Shown: positions 48,844-60,741, counted from the first letter of the stretch. The stretch is DNA of 64,000 bases from Hymenopus coronatus (GCA_030762935.1 CM060888.1:118989468-119053467), one strand, 5' to 3'. Numbers and translations: made by a program. The notes: generated by a model not told the origin, from the sequence alone.

Positions 48844-49092
48844 TTACAGTACGACCATGCAATGAAATAAAAGTACAATTAAATAATTTGACAGCACTTT
48901 ATTGAAATGCCTTGTAATGTACAATTTTCCTTCCGGAGTGAAAAAAAAAAAAATAGCGCCGATACTTTGCCGACTCTCGAGCACGCAACGTACAACATGC
49001 GAAAAACACAATTCAAGGTATATTACACACACTTGTAACGATTGATCTTGGAATTTATTGTCATTGCGAATGCAAGGCGCGCTTAAATTCAA
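48844..49092 (-). pseudogene. Helitron Pif1-like helicase C-terminus
   Basis: The frame includes KFQDQSLQVCVIYLELCFSH and then CVLESRQSIGAIFFFFTPEG. In Helitron helicases this stretch reads like K.QGQSL..VGI.LE.PCFSHGQLYVA.SRV...LF.....G. The match covers motifs V-VI, but the Arg-finger region is shifted out of frame. A run of A bases (48943) adds frameshift noise. Confidence 0.6.
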
Positions 49093-49552
49093 AACGAAAG
49101 TCAGTTGACATTAGTGGTGTTCTTGGAATAAGTACATCCTCGCCTTTAACTTTCCCATGTTATAGTAACTTAAATCAAAATTGTCATAATTTTTTTAACA
49201 GTGAGTTTGTTCTGCTGCATATTTCGGCTGATTGATATTGCGTCGTATAATTATCACCGAGTCAACCTTAGGCTGTGAATTGTATGGCGGGAATCCTGGC
49301 AAATCCCATAAGGTAGTGTGGGAAGGATGACATATGGAGTTAACAGCGTAGGCAACCAAGATGTCGTTGGCATAATAACAGTAATGGCAGCGCATCCATA
49401 GTGTGGTGGGTATACGCTGGCATAGGTAATGAATTACATTAAGGAGACAGTCACAAAGTAACATTCGTGCTTCTTCCGAATCTCTTTCTTTCCTTTACTC
49501 CTAATATTTTCCAGCTCTTTCTTTATTTTCTTCTATGTCAAAACAGCAATTT

Positions 49553-49838
49553 GTCGCCCTCCGTGATGTAATGGGTACCATGCTAACTTCATATGCCCAA
49601 AGTCGCGAGTTCAAACCCGGCGGAGGACGATGGATTTTTTCGGGCGTATAAATCCTTAGCATGGCTTCCTTCGGAAGGGAAGTAAAGCCGTTGGTCCTGT
49701 GTCGTAGATTTACGGCACGTAAAACAACCTCAAGCCGGATAGAGAGGCCTCTGAGCAAAATTAATCGGTCTTTCACGCCCAGTATAGAATGGGACGCTGA
49801 GAACCACAGTAGTTAAAGAGCGTTCATAAATAAAACTA
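49553..49838 (+). repeat. SINE group A within the Helitron
   Basis: It has head CCGTGATGTAATGGGTACC, box B GTTCAAACCCGG and a body with GGCTTCCTTCGGAAGGGAAG. The tail GAACCACAGTAGTTAAAGAG and ATAAATAAAACT is full length, and it is the best copy of the group. Confidence 0.75.
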
Positions 49839-50190
49839 CATTTACATTTTTTCTAAAGCTAACAATGGCGTAACTAAAGAGCAAGTAGATCCAGTTAGTC
49901 AATTGATAAGTTTTTATTTCATGATAGCTTTGTGTATTAAATTTCTCCATTTAACCCAAAATATTACTTGATCAAATGCATTAAGAACACCGCAATTGTA
50001 GTATGATAGTGACGCAGGTATTTTCATGTTCTTTAGCTAGCTCATGTATCACATAACGTCAAATAACCAACATCTGCGATAGGAAGTTAATCCTAAAACG
50101 GATCCCGTTATTTTCAGATTCTAAGAAGGGTGAATGGTTATGCGCCTAGCTTATAACTTGTTCATTTTAAAGAATTACAACATAAATATA

Positions 50191-50790
50191 CTTGTTTCTT
50201 TATTTAAACGATGTGACCAAGGGAACGATAGTTAATACATAAGAAATATATTTGATTTTCACAGTTAGCTTGCGTCATTGTCTCCATAACCAGGTGCATG
50301 CCCTTAGCATTGAAGAAGAAAAATAGAGCAGTAGGTACTACGGCCTTCTGGTGGCAAATAATAAGTACGTATTTCAGGTGTTCGTCGCCAGCAAAACTTC
50401 TTTAATTTAAACGATAGGAGTAAGAAAAGGACAGTTAATACATAAAAATGTATTTCAATTTCACTGCTGTGTTGTGTCATCTCGATAAACTGCTGCGTTA
50501 CCTTAACATTGGATGGGGAGGAAAAATACTACTATCGCTATGTATCGAAAAATAAATAACTACTTACTCTAGGTGTTCATCGTTAGGAAAACTTATTTGA
50601 TTCTTTATTTTAAACGATAGGAGTGAGGAAAGGACAGCTAATAAATAAAAATGTATTTGAATTTCACTGATGCATTGCGTCATGTGTCGATAAAGGGGTG
50701 CGTTACCTTAACATTGAATGGGAAGGGAAATATATAGCAGTACACGACCATTTAGCAACAAATAACTTGTACCGCTGCCATTTGGCGGCC
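50191..50790 (+). repeat. Tandem repeat of about 200 bp, three units
   Basis: Each unit carries TTTAAACGAT, then AACGATAGTTAATACATAA or GGACAGTTAATACATAAAA, then a GTGTTCGTCGCCAG-type close. One to two units also occur in the second Helitron end at 60420-60720. Confidence 0.7.
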
Positions 50791-50979
50791 ATTAACTGAA
50801 ATGCGTTCACTTAGCACGGTTTTTATTCATATTATGAGATTTTAAATACTTTCCCGTACTATTCGTAATCATTTTCATCTCCACAAACCTTGTCGTGACA
50901 ATAACGAACACAACAAAAAAAAGAATTGTTCAATTGTATGCAGTCGTTGGGAAGTGATACGCGTACATACATCTCAGTG

Positions 50980-51032
<53 letters not shown>

Positions 51033-51769
51033 TTGTATTACAAAATGTATTCGACGTTCCTGGTAAGGCATTTATAACAGCTTAGAAACTGGACTTTTGG
51101 TAGAGAAGTCTGGTTTATTATCGTGAAAGTAGTTTCTTTTATTCTGAAAACTCAAGGAGGATTTTCTGTGTTCCAAAACCAAGAAAGATACTTCTTGTAG
51201 CGTGAGTGTCGGTGAAATAGTAAGAGTGTATGTAGTATATGGCATAAGAGATATATGCGTTTAGCTGCGAAAGTTGAGCCAGTGAGGTTAATTTTCGTCA
51301 ATACAAAGAAGGGTCGATGACACAAAAATAATTAGAAATATGAAATAGGATCCAGTCTGTACCAGATAATAATTATTTTAAGTCCACGACATTAATGTAA
51401 CGATTACCTGTGAAAATAATATGATGAACTGATTAATCTAATTCTGACGAAAAGTGTAGCAAATGGCTAAAGTGGCCGACGTAATATCCTTTCAAGCTTA
51501 AACTTTACAACTGTTCGCCCTTGATTCCTGTTCTCCAGACTCATTTCATCCCATTGTCCCTCTTCATCATGACACAGCACTTTCCCTCATACCCCGCTTT
51601 GCTCACCCAGACACCATCCAATTTAAGACTCGTTTGGGCCACTGTCCCTCGACATCCGTTGTACCTATATGCCGATATCACTGTGGAGCCTTTTATGATA
51701 TTCTATCGATATCATTTTCCTGTGCATATATTTCTTGCCTAATGTAGGCGATTTTAATATGCCGTAGTT

Positions 51770-52640
51770 CGGATATTCTCATGCTTCTTTGGAGTTCATC
51801 CATTTCTGCATTCTTTGATTTATTGTTCAACTTAGCGATACATATGCAAGTACACTTTCTGTTATTGTTTGTAAAATTTGTTGCTTTGTGCTTCTGATCA
51901 AATATCTATTCCACAAAAACCTGTTTAGGTAATAAATCGCATTCTCTGCACAACTTGCTCGATTAATATTTTTTCACAAGAACCAAGATATTTAAATCTC
52001 TAAACGTATTTAATTACTACAACGTTTATTTGTATATCTTCTGAATTTATTCCAATCACCATATACTCTGTTTAAATGGCTTACTTCAAATGTATCCACT
52101 AATTTCCTGACCATTGTTCAAATCATGTTTGATTTGTTCTATTATAACCTGATCATCAGCAAATAATTAGTTTGCATTGAGTGACAATTTATATTCAGTT
52201 ACATTCCATTGCATGACCTATTCCATGTCTGTCAATACATCCAAAAATATGTTGAACAGTAAAATAAGAACTCAAGCTTTCCTGGCGACGTATTAATTCA
52301 AAATCTTCTCGTGATCAGTTCACCCTGAAGACGAGGAAGATGCACTTCTTCGAAACGTTGGTATCAAGCCAAGTTTTTACCTGGTTAGAAGCCCGAGAAG
52401 ATTTTGAATGTTGAACAGTGTTAGTAACACCCCACATCTCTTCTTAGTCTTTTTACTGTGGCTAGTTCTGTTGATAGCGGTCTCCAACCTCAACATTTAT
52501 ACATTCTTTTTATAAAATGGATAAGAGATTTAGAAATTCCAAAATGTTCCATTGCAACCCAGAGTCTATTAATAAGCCAGGTCGGTATGCTTATAACGCA
52601 GGTAAATTCAGTGCCGACAGAAAATTCTGGTGAAAATGCT
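51770..52640 (-). pseudogene. LINE reverse transcriptase remnant, interrupted
   Basis: On the minus strand it reads NRLWVAMEHFGISKSLIHFI and KRMYKC (fingers/palm approach), then decayed KRLRRDVGCY (family: GLRQGC.LSP). Next is FNIFLDVLTDMEQ and LFADDQVII, the palm catalytic box, then a decayed YLGS block. A 147-bp element splits it at 52261-52407. It has many stops. The type (RTE/R1/Jockey-like) cannot be fixed. Confidence 0.7.
52261..52407 (+). mobile_element. 147-bp insertion with hammerhead-like hairpin
   Basis: A 12-bp duplication ATGTTGAACAGT (52249-52260 and 52408-52419) brackets it. Inside, ATTCAAAATCTTCTCG (52296) is inverted as CGAGAAGATTTTGAAT (52394). CTGAAGA (52325) + C + stem GAGGAAG/CTTCTTC with loop ATGCA + GAAAC (52352) forms the same motif as at 35321-35352. 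It may be a Penelope-like terminal repeat or a retrozyme-like element. Confidence 0.6.
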
Positions 52641-52979
52641 ATATATTGAAATTTTCCCGCTAAGTGACATACTGGAGTCGTGCATGTCATGGGTCCGAGG
52701 TTACAGGCAAAGTAAATTAGACGGAAACTCCTAATTAGACACTAGGAACTTCTTACTCGTAAATACGTGAGTGGTGGAAATGTTTAGATTTAAATCCTGT
52801 ATTAGTGGGATCCAGAATATTTCTTTCACTTGCTCCTGATACCCAGAACCTGAACGTCTTGATATCCATCTCCCGCTAAGCAACATTTGTTGATAGCAGA
52901 GTCCATCCTCACCGCTGAAAATACTTAAAAATAGCCAGAGCTAAAATAAATAATGAGTCCTCAGAGTAAATATCAAAAG

Positions 52980-53140
52980 TACAGGCCTTCATTGAGTACG
53001 AGGCGCAGAAATGCAGTTGCAGGACTCCGAGTCCGGATGACTCTCACCAATCCTCGACTCCACGTGACGTCAGCCTCCGACGAATCAAGGTGAATTAGCG
53101 CAAGCCCCGCCTCGTTGCGAAGTCCACCTCGTTCAGAAAG
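52980..53140. other. GC-richer island with CRE-like palindrome
   Basis: TGACGTCA at 53065-53072 overlaps an E-box CACGTG (53061-53066) in a locally GC-rich 160 bp. No coding signal is found. The rest of 52641-54515 is AT-rich and unassigned. Confidence 0.25.
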
Positions 53141-54515
53141 AACTAGGTATAATCTTGTATAACTGGTAAAAGTTAAGCCATAGACGAAATAGCTATTTAT
53201 GTAAATAGTGTATAATCCGACTGGTTGTGACAGAGTATATGTTTTGTTTTTACGAGCGCTACAATGAGACTATACACCTGCTGCCTACGACGTTTTATGC
53301 AGTTTTAGCATTAAATGTGTAAAACTAATTAAACAATTTTATAAATGAACAATTATAGTTATCAGAGATCATAGATATATGACATAATATGTTTTTAAGC
53401 AGATAGTTTTTTTTTTCAACCCTTATAGAGGAGAATGGAAGGTAATTATAAAACTGTTGAAAATGTGGATTATACTCCGCTTGACATTTTGAACGAAGCC
53501 AAGAGTGCTGATAGTTTATTAATTTGGGAAAAATCAAAAGATGCTTACGAAAAAGAATATGAAAAGTTTTGAGGATGCAGAAAATAAAATGCGTTAGTTG
53601 ATTAATGAAACCACATTATTGACATACTTTTCTAAGAACATAAATATAACGTGTAAGCGGCTATAATAAAGACATTATTACTAAAAATAACATTACTATT
53701 CATATTCAACCAACTGTTCTATTCAGTAAACCAATTTCTCCTAATTAAGAGCTGGTAATTATGCAAACGTTTATTACTTCTTAATATGATAAGCAATTTA
53801 AAGCTATATGGTAAGAGCTGAGAAATTGTTTATTCATTAGAAAGAATTAAGAGTTTTTTTTATCAAATTAAGTCAGTTTAAGTATTCTTCGACGCTCTTG
53901 TGTGCATATTCCAAGGTGAAATCTATGCTGAAGTTGAAAGGAAATGTCGACATTTCATCTTATGGTAAGGTTTTCGATTTATTGAAGAAATTCTATGTGG
54001 GATATAAGCCAAAAATAATAAAATGTCTCCAGATCTGAAATTAATCAATTTCTTGTTGAAGCTCCTGATGATACATATTTACGCGAGGGTCGATTTCAGG
54101 TTTTCTTACTTAAGTTTGAGAAAATTATCTTGTAGTGATGACGTCTTTGCTGTAATAACGACATTAATTTTCTGGTACATGTGCCGGAAATGGGGTGATT
54201 TCGCGCGATTTTAGCCGTCATAATGTGCCGTTTTAATACCATGCTTGTATAAATGTATAAAAACGGAAATCTCTTTAAATCATGAAATCTATTGCATACA
54301 ACTTTTTGTGGGGTGTGCCATTTCCGAGGAATTATTAACGATTCGAATTCTGCAATCTTTGAAATTCCTTTCCAGTCCTATCGATTTCTAGTTCTTTATC
54401 TCGATTGCATAGAAAGAGTATGGCATTTTAAGCCTGATGAATAGCATCCAGTTCTTTAATAATTCACAGTCACTGTTCACTAATAACTATAAAGAAAAGT
54501 GTACTGCAAGCACTA

Positions 54516-55733
54516 GGGTCGGCTGATAAGTCCCGGGCCTCTCAATGAAAACAGCGTTTAATTTTGTTTTGCTTTATTTCTCAACATAATCTCCAGAAAG
54601 GCTAATACATTAGTCATATCGGTGTTCTAATTTAATTAAACTATCTCTGTAATGCGATTTATCAAGGTCCTCAAAATAGCTGTTTACCGCATCAATGACC
54701 TCGTTGCTGTGAAATCTTCGTCCTCTAAGAACTTTTTTGAGGTTTGGGAACAGGTGGTAGTCAGGGTGTTAGATCTGGTGAATAGGGTAGATGTTCAAGC
54801 AATTAAAACTTTAATTCCCACATTTTTCCCCCATTGCAATGATGAACGATTGGCCGGAGCATTGTCATGATGAAACAAGATTTTCTTTTTGCCAAATGAG
54901 ATATTTTTCTTTTCACCTCATCAATCAAACGTTGCAGTAAGCTTGTAACGTTGTAGTCACGGTGATACTTTTACCCTTTTCCAAATAATCAATAAGAATA
55001 ATTCCCTGTGCATCCCAGAAAACACTCTCCATAACCTTGTTAGCTGACAAAATAGACTTTGCCTTTTTTTGGAGTTGGTTCACCTGGCGCAATCCTTGTT
55101 TTGACTGAGTTAATTTCTGGAATGTAGTAATGTATCCAAGTTTCATCCATGGTAATAAGTCCTCTCAAAAATTCTCTGCGACTTTTACGGTAGAGCTCCA
55201 CATTCTTAACAGAAATAGTTTTCCTTTGCCACTTTTGATCAGGTGTCAACAAATGCGGCACCCATTTTGCACAGACTTTGTGAAAGCCCAAAGCATTAAT
55301 TAAAATTTACCTGCACGTTATTTTGATATGTTTACAGCCTCAGCTATCTCAAACAATTTTAATCTGCGGTCTGCGATGAATTTTTTCAATGATCTCTGGA
55401 GTTGTCACTTCTACAGGGCGTCCAGCACGAGGCTCATCACTAGTACTCGTACGTCCCATTTTAAACTCTGCAATCCACCTTTTAATCATTGAATATGAAG
55501 GTGCACAGTCTTTCAATGTATTGTGCATTTCTTTCTTGATTTCTTTAGGCGTTAAGCCTTTCAAATGGAAGTATATAATCACTGCTCGTTTTTCCAAATC
55601 TTCCATTTTCGTGAAAACTCTAAAGTTGTCTTGTTTAAAATGCTGTCATTTGAAAACTAAAAAGCTATTGACCTGCTAGTCTATAATTAAGGTATATGAT
55701 GCTACCGTCTAACTGGCCTAGTGGCGACCCTCG
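54516..55733 (-). mobile_element. Mariner element, 1218 bp
   Basis: It is flanked by TA (54514 and 55734). The left end reads GGGTCGGCTGATAAGTCCCG. The right end, complemented, reads CGAGGGTCGCCACTAGG. Only the first ten bases or so of the two ends match well, so the right end is probably damaged. Confidence 0.75.
54574..55606 (-). pseudogene. Mariner transposase, best preserved of the four
   Basis: From an ATG at 55606 it runs 85 codons without a break: [19 protein letters not shown], a helix-turn-helix, [16 protein letters not shown], and [15 protein letters not shown]. After a shift follow KWVPHLLTPDQKWQR and ITMDETWIHYY (first catalytic Asp), then GEPTPKK, then SVFWDAQGIILIDYL. The HDNA-type second block (55-kb end to 54870) survives only as translated fragments. 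Roughly four shifts or stops disrupt it. Confidence 0.8.
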
Positions 55734-55874
55734 TATTTCTGAAAATATTTATTTCCATTAAAATGAAATAGAAAAACATAGTTTCAGAAAAATAACAGAA
55801 AATAAGCTAATGAACCATGGGATAGAAAAGATTATGTGAGTGTAACGCAACACATTTTTATTTTTTGTACTACC

Positions 55875-55985
55875 ATAACAAGTAGTGGGAGTATTCTATT
55901 TCACCCAAAAATTCGATGTCCTAATTTAAACGGAAATATATGTGTTGCATTTTAGAACAAGATCCGCATGTGCTCGTGTGTGATT
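55875..55985 (-). repeat. R1 terminal fragment t
   Basis: GGAGTATTCTATTTCACCC, ATTCGATGTCC and GATCCGCATGTGCTCGTGTG follow family order. The rest of the element is absent. Confidence 0.5.
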
Positions 55986-55989
55986 TTTG

Positions 55990-56240
55990 CGCCGGTTGTT
56001 GCACCTGGTGTGAATTTCTGACCCTGCGGTAGTTTATAGGTACGACCTGAAAATTTTTTCCACGTCAGGTATAAAAAAGGACAGAACGAGCCCCAGTTCA
56101 ACAGTTTCAACAGGGAATGCATAGCGTGCAGCAGTTGAGTCAGAGTTGACGGGAAATTCGCAGCGTTGAGTCGTAACCGCATTCAGCGTTGAAAGAAAAA
56201 TGTACTTCAGAATTGTTGCGAAAGCATCGATTAAAGACAA
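55990..56240 (+). promoter_or_regulatory. TATA/initiator unit, possibly a solo LTR
   Basis: TATAAAAAA starts at 56070 and an arthropod-like initiator CAGTTC at 56094, 25 bp apart. The 250-bp segment is GC-richer than its surroundings and begins TGTG..., ending near a TTGTAA. This looks like the U3-R part of an LTR, but no second LTR or coding region is found. From 56241 to 57189 nothing is recognised. Confidence 0.3.
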
Positions 56241-57189
56241 TTCATTGTAAATAGGTATTTTTATTTGAAATCAATGAAAAAAATAGAGTTGTTTCTTTGA
56301 GTAATAAAGAGCAATCTGGTTTGCAATGTTTTAAAAACTTCTTGGTATGTAAGCTAAAAGATTTTACAGCATCAAAAATTAAAACTGTTCCAAAAGTATA
56401 CACATTTTTAAAACACCGTAGCATTTATAAAATTGCGCAAATGTTAGATTTCATACACCAGTTTGTTTTTCTGAACATGCATAATGATGTGTACTTAAAA
56501 TATTTTAGGTAAATCAGCTGGTTAAGGGGTTATACATTTTTAAATTAAAAATAAATATTTTTACCAATATAATTTTTATGTAAAATGACTCAGTAGGAAC
56601 TATAAATATGTGTGAAACCTTATGAATGTTGGTACTAGGCCAATCAGATTAGTCAGATTCTAAAATCCAAGCTTTATCGAAAGCATATAAGAATATTCCT
56701 CAATGAAATGGATATGCAACTTCAATAAACCAATTATTCCAATAGGTGCGCTGGAAGTGGGCGAGGTGTTTGCAAAACGACCAAGAATTCTCCGCTTGCC
56801 TTATTAAAAAAAACGAAATTGAAATTGGATGACTTGTGTGCGAAAACCCTTCCAGTTTAAAATCTCTGGAAAAGCTTATGTCCATCGGGAAGAAACGGAG
56901 ATTTCAATTGTCAGAGAACTACCAAAACTAGCCAGTGGTTGCCGAGACTGTATATGTAATACATACAACTTAGGCTCACTAAACGGCTTTAAAATAGTCT
57001 GTTTGTTTTCACTTACTAATAAACCTTTCAACAGTACAGAGTCGTAAAGAATGGTTCGGATTCTATAGTACAACCTATTCATGGGTTCGAGATTGTGAAA
57101 ATGGATATTTATTAGACAAATGCTACTTTTTCTACCAAGTAAGTACAATTTATATACCAGATATTGAAGGTATTAGATTCCAACAAAAA

Positions 57190-57995
57190 TTCTATCCCAA
57201 TTTTGCCAGAACTATATGTTCAGAGGACACCCAAATTCCAATAAAACACTTTTAGAAAACGGGTTGTTTATGTGTGAATGTGCGCGTGAGTCTATGAGCA
57301 GTATAATCAAAAAGAAAAGTCGGTTACATACCAAACTTGGTATTAAGTTTAGTATCTTCCAAGGATGCACAAAAATCTGCAGGAATATCCTCGCATCCAA
57401 AACTACCCTTTACATGAAATATTTTTTTAAAATGTTTAATTTTTTCGAAAATTACCCTAAGAATGTTGATTAAAATGTGCATTTAATTGGAAAATAAAAT
57501 ATTTACCTTGTATTTATTTTTGTAAATGGCACATGAATTACTCTTCATTCAATTTACTTTTGCATAGCTGGTAAACACTAAGACAAAAGCTAACTACCAA
57601 AAAAATATAGGCCTCGTTTAAACACAATTTATGTTATGCAAGTTTTTTGTAGAGGTAACTTCAGAAATATTCCGTGTTATTTATTTCAATTTTAAAATAC
57701 TTAAACTTTTGTCTAATGGAAAGTCCTCATCCGTTTCACATCTATCGTTTTACTCCTGGCTATGGAGAGAGAACCAAATTTCAATGCCAATATCATAGAG
57801 ACAGCTTTAAAAATATTTGCCTATCACTTTAATCTGGTGAATTCATATTTTAATTACTTGGAAGCAAATAATGAGACCATTTCTGCTAATGTTTATCTTG
57901 ATTAGTGTGATACAGAAAAAGAATAATCTTTTGTAACAGTAATTTGTTAGAAGAATAGGGAAAATCATGCAAATGTATTACATCACACTTTTTGG
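57190..57995 (-). repeat. R1 copy u, near full length
   Basis: It runs from CTATATGTTCAGAGGACACC to AAAATCATGCAAATGTATTAC. The outer palindrome is missing. The family end lies about 45 bp from exon iii. Confidence 0.7.
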
Positions 57996-58041
57996 AACTT
58001 GTTATTTTTTAAATTTTAAAGTAATGTTATAAGTCACTTAC

Positions 58042-58097
58042 CAACTGTTTTAGGGTATCAATAGTAATAAGGTAATTCGTGTTGAACTTTACATGGA
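58042..58097 (-). CDS. Exon iii: middle of the first FN3-like domain
   Basis: This 56-nt exon has a strong donor, CAGTTG|GTAAGTGA (intron bases 58036-58041). Its acceptor is ATTACAAAG at 58098, preceded by a good branch-point match, CTAATAAC. A TGA in the same frame lies nine bases before the acceptor, so no longer exon is possible. It enters in phase 1, completing a Val codon with the G left by exon ii, and reads HVKFNTNYLITIDTLKQL to a phase-0 exit. The sequence YLITIDTL followed by a Leu resembles the E strand and 'tyrosine corner' approach of FN3 domains. The flanking sequence is AT-rich intron; LINE debris follows upstream at 58240-58640. Confidence 0.5.
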
Positions 58098-58239
58098 CTT
58101 TGTAATATCATAAGTTATTAGAAGTTTTGCCAGTATTGCTTCTTGATTGAAGATGGGTAAAAGCTGTTTGAAAGTTATTTATAGTGTTATTATAGTAGAA
58201 TAAAGGGTTCTGTGCTTTACTTTTTTCATTAAAAGTTAG

Positions 58240-58640
58240 GTGTCATAATCTCCTGTTCCTGCCTTTTATCACCCACCTCTCGGGGTTTACCCAAATCTCT
58301 CTTTCCAATTGACTAATAATTCATTTTTTGATAGAATATTTTATATCATTCTGTCAACATTTTATTCTATTTTAATCCATCTTATCGTTAACTGAAAAGA
58401 TTTTTAAATCTTATCTTATTATTTTATTCCTCTCTTTATCCATTTTAGTATTTCTCCTTGCATTTCTCGTGAAATTCTTCTCTGCTGCCTGTATGCGAGA
58501 TCTGTTTTTGTCATTGACAGTGAATGATTCGAAACCAGATGCAAGAGTCGGCAGAGTCATAACTTTATAGAAGTTCTTCTGTTTTCTTTCTTGTTTTTCT
58601 TCCCAAAGTTCTGTGATTTATTACAATTATAATTTCAATT
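58240..58640 (-). pseudogene. LINE reverse transcriptase C-terminal remnant
   Basis: The minus strand reads KNFYKVMTLPTLASGFESFT, then RSRIQAAEKNFTRNAR. This matches the LINE pattern 'KFYKVM.LPTLLYGSE.W...RIQAAEMRFLR'. Conserved Trp and Met positions are mutated and stops follow. Confidence 0.65.
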
Positions 58641-59480
58641 TACTTCACGTGTTTCCATCAGACGCTTTGAGACTCAAAATTCATTCTCCGCAAGACAAAA
58701 TGATTGCTATAAAAGCTTCATATTACACGTCTTTTATAAGGATGTCACATTATGGAAATGCGTTTCGCGTTATTGAAAACGTTAATGTGCGCTGAATAAA
58801 TAATATTCGTAGAAGCAAGTTAATAAACACTTTAAATGACATAAGAAAAATGTCTAAATATGAATTGATTTTATTGAGGAAGCTGAGCTGATATATGTTC
58901 ATTTTGCTGTCATGAACATGGCGAACAAAGGACTGGCGATATCTCTTGATCGTCATTATGGAAAATAAATGTCTCCAGACACAGAAGCAGAGACAGTTAC
59001 AGTGAAGACGATTCTCAGATATTTTTAGAGCAGAGGATTATATAGCACAGAAAGATGTGCTCGATATTCCTCAACAACTGGGATTACGCATTCCGTGATA
59101 TCACAAGCTGTGCATGTATTAAGATTTCTTCGGGAAGGGAAGGAATTAAAATATTAATGTCACGGATGTTTTCATCGCAGAGTAATTTATAGGAGGGAAA
59201 AGCTTGGATAAGGATGTTAATATCTGGAATAAAGAAAATCTCATTTCCGCTCGTGGTTTGTTCATTCTGCTCAGAATAAACTCCGTAAGTTTAAACCGAT
59301 GTTAGACACTAACGCCAATATACAGTATACTATACTCGAAGTAATTAAGACGTGGGTGTGCTTATTAAACGAGCGCTAAGGAGATTCATTATTTTCATAC
59401 AGATGTTTTATTTACCATTATAATCACATGACTTCTATTCGTCGGCCACACTGCGAGTATAATTTCAAAAGTTAGTATTT

Positions 59481-60322
59481 TTACTTTCTCTACTCGCACT
59501 ATGAACATAGTGTATAGAGAAGGTATTGCACTCCAGACAAAAATTCGATACCAGATTTCCCCAGAAATATATGTTTTAGGGTCCCATTTATAAAAAAAGA
59601 CATTTTCAGAAAAAGGTCCGTGTGTGTACGTTAACACGATAACTCAAAAACGAAAAGTCGGTAAAATACTAAACTTGGTATTTAAGTTTAGTATCTTCCA
59701 GGGATACGACACGAAAATTTTGAGAAAAATTCCACCACCCCAAACTACCCTTTACATCGAAAAAATTGCGAAAACTTATATTTCTAAAAATGGCTATAAC
59801 GATTTTGATTAAAATATCATACATTAATTACATTTACCTGATAAATAAAATGTATATCTTAAATTTTTTGGGAATAGCCTCTGAAGACTACTTTATTCTG
59901 AATGAATTTTACAGAATTTGGCATAACTGGTAAACCGTAAGACAGATAAAAACTTACATAACAGAAAATGTAGAGCACGTTGAAACAGACAATTTAAATT
60001 ACGTACATTTTTTAGTGGAGTGGATCATTTTTGAGATATTCCTTGTTATTGGTTTCAGCTTTAAAATAATTTTCTCATACAGGAAGTTGTCAACTCCTGT
60101 CTATACAAACAAAGGAACTTCAGTCACATAGCAACCAGTTTTTGTCTATCACTTTTGCCTATGGTACTCCCTCATTTCGCATCTATTTACAAGGAGGCAA
60201 GTAATAACACTATTTATGATAATTTTCTTTCTCGATTAGTATGAAGTAAATAGAAGCATAGCTTTTTAAAAATAATTTGATGTAGAGAAAATCATGTGAA
60301 TGGAACACATCAGATTTTTTAT
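59481..60322 (-). repeat. R1 copy v, full length
   Basis: It has both termini: ACTTTCTCTACTCGCAC...GTGTATAGAGAAGG and TGTAGAGAAAATCATGTGAA. The length of 842 bp agrees with copy n. It ends 14 bp before the second Helitron terminus. Confidence 0.8.
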
Positions 60323-60335
60323 TTTTATAAAATAA

Positions 60336-60740
60336 CTAGCTGCCCGCCCCGGCTTCACACGGGTGGTGTACTTAATGAAAAAACTAAGACAAGAAGGATA
60401 ATTGGCTATGTACATAGTTTATAACTTGTTTATCTATTTCTTATTTCTTTATTTAAACGATCTGACGAAGAGAACGATATTTAATACATAAGAAATATAT
60501 GTGATTTTCACTGTTATATTGCGTCATTGACTCCATAACCCTTAGCATTGAATGGGGCAGAAAAATAGAGAAGTGCTAATGTCATCTAGTGACAAATAAA
60601 TAAGTACGTATTTTGGGTGTTCGTCGCCAGGAAAGCTTCTTTGCTTCTTCATTTTAAACGATATGAGGAAGGAAAGGATAGTTAATACAAAAAAATGTAT
60701 TTGAATTTCATGCTGCGTTGCGTAAAATGCGTGTTGAATT
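60336..60740 (-). mobile_element. Short Helitron derivative
   Basis: The terminus CTAGCTGCCCGCCCCGGCTT is the same as at 48776, followed by GTGGTGTA. It then jumps to the tandem-repeat region (TTTAAACGATCTGACGAAG). The helicase part present in the other copy is absent, as expected of a non-autonomous derivative. Confidence 0.6.
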
Positions 60741-60741
60741 A

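Larger units (their letters stand above)
48776..51029 (-). mobile_element. Helitron, decayed, with tandem repeats
   Basis: The minus-strand 3' end is ACCCGTACGAAGCCGGGGCG-GGCAGCTAG followed by T. That is a CCCG/CGGG hairpin just before CTAG, as Helitrons end. The same terminus recurs at 60336. Inside are Pif1-like helicase remains (48844-49092), a SINE (49553-49838) and about three 200-bp tandem units (50191-50790). An (AT)n tract abuts each side (48722-48770 and 50984-51029). The right boundary is inferred from the AT tract and is uncertain. Confidence 0.6.

Noticed and set aside
50984..51029. (AT)n tract as a replication origin or matrix attachment site
   Set aside because: Similar tracts border mobile elements here and there is no other supporting signal.
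53061..53072. CRE/E-box overlap as an enhancer
   Set aside because: A 12-base match is expected by chance in 64 kb at a modest rate and no promoter elements accompany it. It is kept only as a low-confidence note.
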